Shown here in pieces: positions 48,031-55,390 of a stretch of 58,400 nt of DNA (positions within the stretch are counted from its first letter, which is position 1; every line of letters starts with the position of its first letter). Location of the stretch: the NCBI GenBank assembly GCA_012524025.1, contig JAAYSC010000085.1, positions 1-58,400 on the forward strand, read 5' to 3'. A model generated the notes under the pieces. That model was not told the DNA's origin. It saw only the letters and a program-made list of their open reading frames with translations, and searched no databases. Position numbers and translations under genes: made by a program. The stretch comes from Clostridiales bacterium. GTDB lineage: Bacteria > Bacillota > Clostridia > Oscillospirales > Acutalibacteraceae.

Positions 48031-50478
48031 TTAACCTTGGTCTTCCTGGTTTGCTTGGTCATTATTTTCTTCGTAAAGTTTAAGTGCTTCTTCTTCCGCT
48101 TGTTTTAGGCGGGCCGCTTCTAACTCTTGCTTGCGCAGCAGCTCTTCTTTTTCACGGCGGATGCGTTCTTCCAATAATTGTTCTTCTTGAAGTTGGCGGG
48201 CTGCCAATTCTTGGCGTTCTTTGGCAAAGCGTTCTTTTTCACGCGCTTTGGCAAGTTGCCTTTGCCGCCTTTCTTCTTGGCGTTGGCGTTCCCGGGCTTC
48301 TTTGGCGGCTTGCGCTTCTTTGGCCTTTTGGGCTGCTATGCGCTCACGCTCTTTTTGCCTTTCGCGGGCCAAGCGTTCCCTTTCAAGCTGCCTTTCTTTT
48401 TCACGAGTTAGGCGCTCTTTTTCACGCTGCCTTTCTCTTATAGCTTTTTGGCGTTGGCGCTCCCTTTCTCTTTCAAGGGCCAGGCGTTGGCGTTCTTTTT
48501 CTTTTTCACGGGCTATGCGCTCTTTTTCGCGCTGCTTTTCTTTTTCACGAGCCAGGCGCTGCTTTTCACGCTCTTTGGCCTTGGCGGCCTTTTCACGCTC
48601 ACGCTCCCTTTCTTTTTCACGGGCTATGCGTTGGCGCTCTTTTTCTTTTTCGCGGGCTATGCGCTCTTTTTCGCGCTGTTTTTCCCTTTCACGGGCCAGG
48701 CGTTGGCGTTCGCGCTCTTTTTCCCTTGCGGCTTTTTCACGCTCACGCTGTTTTTCCCTTTCGCGGGCCTTGCGTTGGCGTTCTTTTTCTTTTTCACGAG
48801 CTATGCGCTCTTTTTCACGCTCTTTGGCTTTTTGCTTGGCTATGCGCTCGCGTTCACGCTGCTTGGCCAAACGCTCTTTTTCACGCTCTTTGGCTTTTTG
48901 CTTGGCTATGCGCTCGCGTTCACGCTGCTTGGCCAAGCGTTCCTTTTCCTGCCGGCGTTTTCTTGCTTCCAACTCACGCCTGCGCTTGGCTTCTTGGCGT
49001 TCTTTTTCAAGCAAGGCGGCCTTATGGGCCTTTTCACGGGCAAGGGCACTGTCAATAAGTGCTTCCATGGCTCGCCTGGCTTTAAGTTCTTTTTCAAGCA
49101 AGGCGGCCTTATGGGCCTTTTCACGGGCAAGGGCACTGTCAATAAGTGCTTCCATGGCTCGCCTGGCTTTAAGTTCTTTTTCACGCTGCTTTTTGCGGGC
49201 TTCCATTTGGCGGCGGCGTTCCCTTTCGCGCTTTTCGCGTTCTTTTTGCTTTTCGCGGGCGATACGGGCGCGTTCGCGCTCTTTTCTGCGCCTTTCCATT
49301 TCGCGGCGGCGCGCTTCTTCCTTACGAATCTTTTCCAAAATGGCGTCTTTGCGGGTCTTTTCACGGGCCAAGGCATTGTCAATAGCCTTGTTGATACGCT
49401 CTTCGCCCTTGATTTTCTTCTTACCGGCACGCTTGAGCTCGTCCACAAAAATCCGCCTGATTTCGACTTCTTCCATGTCATAATCCATGACCAGTTCCTC
49501 GGCCAGGCGCTTGAGCATTTTAGGCTTGAGCTTGCGGGTCCGCCTTTTTCTTTCAACAATTTCTTCGGCTTGGGGGGTATTGTTTTTAAGCAAAACATAA
49601 TTGAGGCCTATCATGCGATAGAGGTCGTTTTTGTATTCTTCGCTGACCATTTCGTCGCTTTCATGGGCCACAATTTCATAGCCGACCTCATTATAGGAAT
49701 TGATAAATTGCCAGAGGTTGAGGCAGGCCCTAAAATTAGGGTCTTTCATGATAACATTTGTGCGCATGATGGGCGGGCGCACAGGGGTGGAGTGCTGCAA
49801 TTCCGACATGAAGGCCGAAGCGGCAAATTCACCTATAACTTGTTTTATGTAACCGATGCGATCGAAGGCGTTGAAGTTTTTGTCCGCATCGTCGCCGACA
49901 GCCAAAGAAGTGGATTGGCTGGAAATTTCAAGCTTGTATTTAATTTTTTCTTCACCGCGGCTAATGTCACTTTCCATCTTAAGCGAAGAGAGGTTTTCGT
50001 CGTCCTTAATTTTAAAGAGAACATTGTAGCGGGTGTCAATAAAATGCATTAACTGCCTTATAAGGGTGAAGATAAAACGGTTTTCATAAATTTCGTAGCT
50101 TTCTTCACGGAAAACATTGAGAATTGAGCTGGGGGTAACATTGTCGTCATCAACCCGGGCTATGAGGTTGGTGTGTTGGGCTAAATGGCGAACCGATTCG
50201 GCCGTGATTTTACGGGCACGCTCAATGGGGACAATCTCTTCTTCCTGAACGATAAATTTACGGGGGTTGCGGACAATATTATCAAGCGGGATGATACATG
50301 CTTCGATGGCATCAACCCAGGCAAGGTCAATTTTCTTTTCCAAATACCTATTGAAAAAGGAAATTTTATTAGAGCCGCGTTCAATTGAGTCAATGAGTTC
50401 TTCATAAAAATCCCCTTGACCCATGAGCCCCAATATATGCTGTTTATAATCTTCGTAGAGGTCGGAGTACTTACTCAT
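48031..50478 (-). CDS. DUF2357/McrC-like N-terminal domain fused to a ~456-residue K/E/R-rich helix
   Basis: N-terminal ~300 aa: ESYEIYENRFIFTLIRQLMHFIDTRYNVLF and STPVRPPIMRTNVIMKDPNFRACLNLWQFIN, resembling DUF2357 partners of McrB-like ATPases. Residues 359-814 contain no Gly or Pro and are nearly all K/R/E/Q/A/L/I. Confidence 0.65.
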   Translation of the reverse strand: MSKYSDLYEDYKQHILGLMGQGDFYEELIDSIERGSNKISFFNRYLEKKIDLAWVDAIEACIIPLDNIVRNPRKFIVQEEEIVPIERARKITAESVRHLAQHTNLIARVDDDNVTPSSILNVFREESYEIYENRFIFTLIRQLMHFIDTRYNVLFKIKDDENLSSLKMESDISRGEEKIKYKLEISSQSTSLAVGDDADKNFNAFDRIGYIKQVIGEFAASAFMSELQHSTPVRPPIMRTNVIMKDPNFRACLNLWQFINSYNEVGYEIVAHESDEMVSEEYKNDLYRMIGLNYVLLKNNTPQAEEIVERKRRTRKLKPKMLKRLAEELVMDYDMEEVEIRRIFVDELKRAGKKKIKGEERINKAIDNALAREKTRKDAILEKIRKEEARRREMERRRKERERARIAREKQKEREKRERERRRQMEARKKQREKELKARRAMEALIDSALAREKAHKAALLEKELKARRAMEALIDSALAREKAHKAALLEKERQEAKRRRELEARKRRQEKERLAKQRERERIAKQKAKEREKERLAKQRERERIAKQKAKEREKERIAREKEKERQRKAREREKQREREKAAREKERERQRLAREREKQREKERIAREKEKERQRIAREKEREREREKAAKAKEREKQRLAREKEKQREKERIAREKEKERQRLALERERERQRQKAIRERQREKERLTREKERQLERERLARERQKERERIAAQKAKEAQAAKEARERQRQEERRQRQLAKAREKERFAKERQELAARQLQEEQLLEERIRREKEELLRKQELEAARLKQAEEEALKLYEENNDQANQEDQG
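48037..49404 (-). repeat. KER-type low-complexity region (predicted single alpha-helix or coiled coil)
   Basis: KEREKERLAKQRERERIAKQKAKEREKERIAREKEKERQRKAREREKQ... with imperfect 6-11-aa periodicity. Confidence 0.9.
48999..49172 (-). repeat. Exact 87-bp tandem duplication (29 aa: ELKARRAMEALIDSALAREKAHKAALLEK x2)
   Basis: Copy 1 48999-49085, copy 2 49086-49172, identical by eye, with a partial third start at 49173. Confidence 0.92.
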
Positions 50479-50507
50479 CTGTATAGTCCCCTTTTAGTCA
50501 CTTAAAA

Positions 50508-52061
50508 TCAGATCAGCTTTTGCAGCCTTTCAAGATATTCTTTGGATTCGCCCATATTGCTTCTGCCGAAATGCCTGTTGAGGTAGGTTATAAGGCCGCC
50601 GATTTCATCACGGATGAAGGAAAGGTTGAGGGCTTCAAACTTACGCAGGATTTTGTGGCAGAGAATAAAGTCCAATCCGTCAATTTCGGTGCCGCCGCAG
50701 CCCACATAGGCCGGAATGAAGTCTTCAAGTTGCTTAACAATACGGTTACCGAAAGCCAGGCGGAAGTGCTCGATAACATAGTCGTCAAGTTCCGCCAATT
50801 TGCGGATGTTTTCTTCACTGACCTTGTGTTTGATTTTGCATTCTTCAAACATGGCTTCAAGGTGTTTGTAGTTTAAGGTTAGGTGGTCGGTCCAGGGGGC
50901 ATCGAAATATTTACCTTTAGTATTAATATCAATTGGAATGGCACGGTCGTAGACCTTGTCCGTCACGGCGAAGGTGGAGTCGTCATTGTTGATGGTGCCT
51001 ATATACCACATGTTTTCAGGCAGCCTTAACTTGCCGTCAAAGAGGTTTTTGGGGTCTGTGGGCCAAACCGAGGGCACCAGGGAGACAACCCATTCATCAC
51101 GGCTGGGCATTTCCAAGATGGAAAGCAGTTCCGCAAAGTAATATTCAACACGAGCTATATTCATTTCGTCCATTATGGTGACGAAAACATCGTCCTTGTA
51201 GGTGGCTTCATACATTTTGCGGAGCAATTCCGTTTCGTTAAAACGCTTGGTAAATTCGTTAAAGTAGCCGAAGAGTTCCGTACGGTCACGCCAGGAAGGT
51301 TGGACGGAGCAGATGGTGGCATCGTTTTGTAAAAATTTACCGAAGGCATAGGGCAGGGATGTTTTACCCGTACCGGAAATACCTTGCAAAATAATAAGTC
51401 GGGTGGTTGAAAAGGCAGCTAAAAAGAGGCGGATTATGCGCGGTTCATAATAAAGACCCATGCGTGAACAGGCAAAGTTGCGGAACATGTCGCAAATTTC
51501 CGGCAGAGTGATGTCGTTATTATAAACGGGCGGCTCATAATCTTCGATTTCAAGGTCGACTTGGGTGAGCTTGTAAAAACGGCTGTAGTCGTCGGCTTCC
51601 ATATCCACATCGTCAGACGACGCTTCGCCCTCTTCCCCTTCTTCCGGAATTTCTTCAAAGGGGCTTTCGCCGGGTTTAAGGCCCAGTTGGGAAACCTTCA
51701 TGGCCAGAATTTTCTCTTTTTCCGTCGTCAGGCGGATAACATCGCGGTTGAGGGTTGCAACTTCATTGAGCAGCTCTTCTTGGTCCACAACTGTTTTCCT
51801 GAAGCGCACATATTTTCGCAGGAGCATGTAGAGAAGTGAGGCAAGGCCTACCAAGACAGTCAGCAAAACAAGTAGGGCCAGGATTGCCACTATCCATTCC
51901 ACGACACCAAAGTCGCCCGACCAAGCTTTAAAAATCGCAATGTACTTGGGGATGTCAAAAATATTCTTAATGCCTATGCCAATCCCTTTAATAATCCCCC
52001 AGACGCCTTTTACAAAGAACTGGGATAGGAATTGTTCCAGAAATTTAATTATTGCTCCCAT
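50508..52061 (-). CDS. Membrane-anchored McrB-like AAA+ ATPase
   Basis: N-terminal TM VVEWIVAILALLVLLTVLVGLASLLYMLLRKYV; Walker A GISGTGKT; Walker B FVTIMDEMN; sensor/arginine region WYIGTINNDDSTFAVTDKVYDRAIPI (McrB-type layout). Confidence 0.88.
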   Translation of the reverse strand: MGAIIKFLEQFLSQFFVKGVWGIIKGIGIGIKNIFDIPKYIAIFKAWSGDFGVVEWIVAILALLVLLTVLVGLASLLYMLLRKYVRFRKTVVDQEELLNEVATLNRDVIRLTTEKEKILAMKVSQLGLKPGESPFEEIPEEGEEGEASSDDVDMEADDYSRFYKLTQVDLEIEDYEPPVYNNDITLPEICDMFRNFACSRMGLYYEPRIIRLFLAAFSTTRLIILQGISGTGKTSLPYAFGKFLQNDATICSVQPSWRDRTELFGYFNEFTKRFNETELLRKMYEATYKDDVFVTIMDEMNIARVEYYFAELLSILEMPSRDEWVVSLVPSVWPTDPKNLFDGKLRLPENMWYIGTINNDDSTFAVTDKVYDRAIPIDINTKGKYFDAPWTDHLTLNYKHLEAMFEECKIKHKVSEENIRKLAELDDYVIEHFRLAFGNRIVKQLEDFIPAYVGCGGTEIDGLDFILCHKILRKFEALNLSFIRDEIGGLITYLNRHFGRSNMGESKEYLERLQKLI

Positions 52062-52156
52062 TGTCTTGCCACCTTTTCGCTGTATTTTGTAGTTTATTCA
52101 AACTTCCCGGGAATCGGATTGCACTGCACTTGGGAAGAACTTGCACATAGTTTATT

Positions 52157-53380
52157 TTAGTCTTCTTGGGCTTCTTCTTCATCGCTTTCGGTTTCTTCGT
52201 CTTCGTTTACTTCAGCCTCTTCGTCGTCACTTTCGGCTTCTTCTTCCTCGATTTCGACTTCTTCGTCGTCAGCTTCGGCCTTTTCGTCGTCGCTTTCGGT
52301 TTCTTCTTCCTCGGTTTCGATTTCTTCGTCGTCAGCTTCGGCTTCTTCAGCCTCTTCTTCGTCGCTTTCGACTTCTTCGTCATCAGCTTCGGTTGCTTCT
52401 TCCTCGGCTTCTATTTCTTCTTTGGCTTCGACTTCTTCCTCGGTTTCGATTTCTTCGTCGTCAGCTTCGGCCTTTTCGTCGTCGGTTTCGGTTTCTACTT
52501 CGTCGGCTTCGGGCTCTTCCTCGTCGGTTTCGGTTTCCACTTCGTCAGCTTCGGTTGCTACCCCGTCTGCTACAGCTTTTTCAGCGATTTCTTCTTCTGC
52601 CGGTGCCGCCGGGGGCTCATTCAGGTTTTTTTTTGCCTCTTCTTCGGCTTCTTCTTTAGCTTTTTGTTGGGCTATATATTCTTCAACAGCCTTTTGTTTT
52701 TCACGCTCCAACTCTTCTGCGGCAAGGGCTGCGGCTTTTTCGGCCTCTTCCTTGGCTTTTTGTTGGGCTATGTATTCTTCAATGGCTTTTTGTTTTTCGG
52801 CTTCAAGGTCTGCTGTGGCTTCTTCAAGGGCTTCTTCTTTCTTGCTTTCACCTAGGAGACCTATGAATTTGATAAGTTGGAAAACGAACATAAGTGCCAA
52901 AGGTAAAATCAAGACAAAGAAGATACCTTTTTGCGTCTTCATAAGGTCCATAAGAGTGCCAAGGTAAGGAACACGCACCCCGTTCCAAACACCGACGACA
53001 TTTGAAAACGAGATTATATCAGGGTCAGGGGCGGGAGAATTGTCACCACGGGTAATGTAATAGTTGTATTCATTATGAGGTTCAACTTCGATTATTCTGT
53101 GAGTGTTATAAGCTTTCTGGTTGCCGATAAGAAAGTAATATGTTACAACTTCGCCAACCTTTAAATCGTTTAAATCTTCAGGTTTGAAGATGATAATCAT
53201 ATCCCCTTTTTTCATCGCCGGTTCCATGGAGTCTGATTGCACTGTGAGAGGACTATAGCCGAAGATGTTTGGAATACCATCGTCTTTCTGAGACAACAAC
53301 ACAAGTGTCATAACAGATAAGGATAAAACAAGAAAAAAGACTATAAAAATGTCCCCAAGTACCCTTAATACCTTTTTCAA
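52157..53380 (-). CDS. SipW-type signal peptidase I (third) with a long acidic cytosolic tail
   Basis: LTVQSDSMEPAMKKGDMIIIF, VTYYFLIGNQKAYNTHRIIEV, TRGDNSPAPDP; TM GIFFVLILPLALMFVFQLIKFIG; then coiled and Glu/Asp tail. TTG start preceded by GGGGGA. Confidence 0.88.
   Translation of the reverse strand: MKKVLRVLGDIFIVFFLVLSLSVMTLVLLSQKDDGIPNIFGYSPLTVQSDSMEPAMKKGDMIIIFKPEDLNDLKVGEVVTYYFLIGNQKAYNTHRIIEVEPHNEYNYYITRGDNSPAPDPDIISFSNVVGVWNGVRVPYLGTLMDLMKTQKGIFFVLILPLALMFVFQLIKFIGLLGESKKEEALEEATADLEAEKQKAIEEYIAQQKAKEEAEKAAALAAEELEREKQKAVEEYIAQQKAKEEAEEEAKKNLNEPPAAPAEEEIAEKAVADGVATEADEVETETDEEEPEADEVETETDDEKAEADDEEIETEEEVEAKEEIEAEEEATEADDEEVESDEEEAEEAEADDEEIETEEEETESDDEKAEADDEEVEIEEEEAESDDEEAEVNEDEETESDEEEAQED
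52160..52624 (-). repeat. Glu/Asp-rich repeat tail (locally ~63-bp/21-aa period)
   Basis: ESDDEKAEADDEEVEIEEEEA-type units; only four Lys and no Arg in the tail. Confidence 0.85.
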
Positions 53381-53521
53381 ATGAATATTCCCCCATCAAG
53401 CAGCATAAAGCCATCTATAGCCGCATCATAATTGTCCAGGATCCGTTTAAATCTTCAGAGCTAAAAGACTTAAACCGAGCCTAAAAAATCAAGTATTAAG
53501 GATTCTTTCCCGGCTTTTCCT

Positions 53522-53554
53522 CCCCTGTGAGCAAATTATAAATGCTCACAGGGG
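53522..53554. other. Perfect 12-bp inverted repeat in the pilin-sipW intergenic region
   Basis: CCCCTGTGAGCA (53522-53533) / TGCTCACAGGGG (53543-53554), 9-nt loop. Confidence 0.85.
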
Positions 53555-53641
53555 GGCTCGCACCGGTCTAAGCCTTAGTGCGAATCTGATTAGCTAACCG
53601 GATTCAAACTTTTGCTTTAAATTAGTGAGGAGATTGGTTTC

Positions 53642-53676
53642 ATTCTGCTTCCGGGTAGCTTGCCCGGAAGCAGAAT
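53642..53676 (-). terminator. Stem-loop immediately downstream of the major pilin-like gene
   Basis: Perfect 14-bp stem ATTCTGCTTCCGGG/CCCGGAAGCAGAAT, 7-nt loop, starting 8 nt past the stop. It lacks a minus-strand U-tract, so it may be an mRNA-stabilising or attenuating hairpin rather than a full terminator. Confidence 0.6.
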
Positions 53677-53684
53677 TTTACTGA

Positions 53685-54443
53685 CTACTGTTTAACAATT
53701 GTTAAAACCAACGAAGAAGTTGAGGGTAAGACAACACCACGGCAGGCAGCGTCTTGGCCTTCAGCCCAGACATAGACATTAATGGGATATACAGTGCCTT
53801 CTGCCATTTCCAGCTGGATTGTGCCCGTTGCCTGTGTGGCAGTCTGGACAGAACCGAGGGCGCCTGCAGTAGCTTCCGAAGCGTCAATGATGTCATTTGT
53901 GTTTCCATCGGTTGCTATGAGTGAAGGGTCATCAATAGGATAGTAGGAACGACCTGCATTGGCGTTCAGAAGCAACCTGTTTGTGTCCTGAACAACACCG
54001 CCGTAAACAAAGGCTACAGTTGAATTAAATGTGGGGGTGATATCTACCGTTGTGGCAGTGGTGGCTTTAATGAAAACTGTGTACTTGACGAAGCCGGAAT
54101 TTGCATCGCCCGTTGCCTTGAAAACCGTGTCGGTTATTGAACCGGCAATAAACTGATTCTTCGAAAGGGTGGCCGACACCGGAATGAGGGTGGTCGGCAA
54201 AAGGTTGGTTGTAACCGCTTCTAAGTCCGCCCGAGAGATTTGAGTTTTCCATGTATCTCCCACTCCGGTTGCGGAAATCAGAATCGAGCCGTCAGAGTTT
54301 GAAACAGTAGCTTCAATCTGGTCAACTCCAACAGCGTTGCCCGATGAAAACCACGCAAATGTTGCCGAAGAGAGCGAAATGGCTGATACAATCAGCATAG
54401 CCAAAGCAGACATCAGCGCGCGTTTTCTACTTGCTTTTTTCAT
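53685..54443 (-). CDS. Major pilin-like/TasA-like SipW-type substrate with EF-hand-like loop
   Basis: Strong RBS (AGGAGGAAAAGCTTATG); MKKASRKRALMSALAMLIVSAISLSSATFAWFSSGNAVGVDQIEA; DGNTNDIIDASE loop; Thr/Ser/Val-rich body. Confidence 0.78.
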   Translation of the reverse strand: MKKASRKRALMSALAMLIVSAISLSSATFAWFSSGNAVGVDQIEATVSNSDGSILISATGVGDTWKTQISRADLEAVTTNLLPTTLIPVSATLSKNQFIAGSITDTVFKATGDANSGFVKYTVFIKATTATTVDITPTFNSTVAFVYGGVVQDTNRLLLNANAGRSYYPIDDPSLIATDGNTNDIIDASEATAGALGSVQTATQATGTIQLEMAEGTVYPINVYVWAEGQDAACRGVVLPSTSSLVLTIVKQ

Positions 54444-54578
54444 AAGCTTTTCCTCCTGTTTTATTTTTGATTTACCAAAATCATGTGTTAAATATATCCA
54501 TAAAATGTCACAAATACCGGGGTTCGCCTGCATTGCCGGAAAGATGATAAAGAACAATCTGCCTCTCCTCTAAGCAGC

Positions 54579-55358
54579 TCATTCTTGATTCATACTTTCT
54601 TGAAGAATTTTGAAGTTCATTGACAAGGTAATTGCTCCCCCCATAATATCGTTGACACATTCAGGATCCCAGCCTTCGAGCCACAGAACTATAGTGTACC
54701 TATCCACCTCCCCTGTTTTAAAGTCTTTATTTCTAATTTCCATAACTTTTGAACTGTCAACAAAAAACTCATCAATGGCGAAAGTAGCCCTATCCGCACG
54801 AGGGTTTTTGGGCGTTTTGCCATAGACGGTATAGACACCGTTACGGAAGACCATAACTCTAACAGCCTCGTCCACACCTTTGACCACAGAGTTGATATCG
54901 ATGCTACCATAGTAACCAACATTCTCCTCGCCGGTGTTTCTGATATAAAATGTGTATGCGATGTAATCTTTTCCGTTGTGCACGCCGTCAACCTTATCCA
55001 ACTCATCGTAAGATTTATATGTCGGGAAGCCTTCGGCATAATATTCCTTGTTATTCGGGTCGTTTAAAAGCCACTCTTGAGTAATATTCCACATGTTTTC
55101 CAAGTGGGTCCCTTGAAGAAATATTGATGGTTCTTCAAAATCTTTGTTTTCCGAAATAGATAAACCATACTTAAAAGCATCGGGATCAAGATTTATGGTA
55201 AAGCGCCCCGCCTTGTTGAGAACAGATGCGCCCACAAAAACAATAGACATAAGTAAAAGCAAGAGTATAATTATTAACAAAATCAGCCGCATGATTCTGC
55301 GGCGCCTGTTAACTCTTCTTGCGTTTATTCTGACTTCGCGAGCTTCGGTTCCGGCCAA
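54579..55358 (-). CDS. Membrane-anchored TasA-like protein
   Basis: REVRINARRVNRRRRIMRLILLIIILLLLLMSIVFVGASVLNKAGRFTINLDPDAFKYGLSISENKDF... ; single N-terminal TM, extracellular beta-rich domain. Confidence 0.65.
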   Translation of the reverse strand: MAGTEAREVRINARRVNRRRRIMRLILLIIILLLLLMSIVFVGASVLNKAGRFTINLDPDAFKYGLSISENKDFEEPSIFLQGTHLENMWNITQEWLLNDPNNKEYYAEGFPTYKSYDELDKVDGVHNGKDYIAYTFYIRNTGEENVGYYGSIDINSVVKGVDEAVRVMVFRNGVYTVYGKTPKNPRADRATFAIDEFFVDSSKVMEIRNKDFKTGEVDRYTIVLWLEGWDPECVNDIMGGAITLSMNFKILQESMNQE

Positions 55359-55390
55359 GCTATAGCCCCCCTTTCTTAAATTTTATGATA

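Noticed and set aside
48221-50052. Plus-strand ORFs of 420 and 534 aa opposite the KER protein
   Set aside because: Low-complexity Ser/Arg or Phe/Leu translations of the complementary strand of K/E/R codons; the minus-strand frame has the RBS, DUF2357-like domain and operon context.
48031-52061. McrBC-type restriction or anti-phage system
   Set aside because: The ATPase has a membrane anchor, no PD-(D/E)xK nuclease or modification-reading domain is seen, and the neighbours are SipW/TasA/GLUG genes. It is kept only as evolutionary origin, but defence cannot be fully excluded.
52141-52967. Plus-strand ORFs (LRLLRRQLRPF..., GFFFIAFGFF..., SSSSVSVSTSS...) opposite the acidic tail
   Set aside because: Artefacts of GAA/GAC repeats on the complementary strand.
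53381-53684. Known c-di-GMP (GEMM) riboswitch upstream of sipW
   Set aside because: I looked for GEMM-I/II conserved cores on the minus strand and did not find a convincing match; an Infernal scan would decide.
54444-54578. Separate promoter for the pilin-like gene
   Set aside because: A/T-rich sequence with TTGTGA-like and TATATT-like stretches but no acceptable -35/-10 spacing; may exist but I cannot support it.
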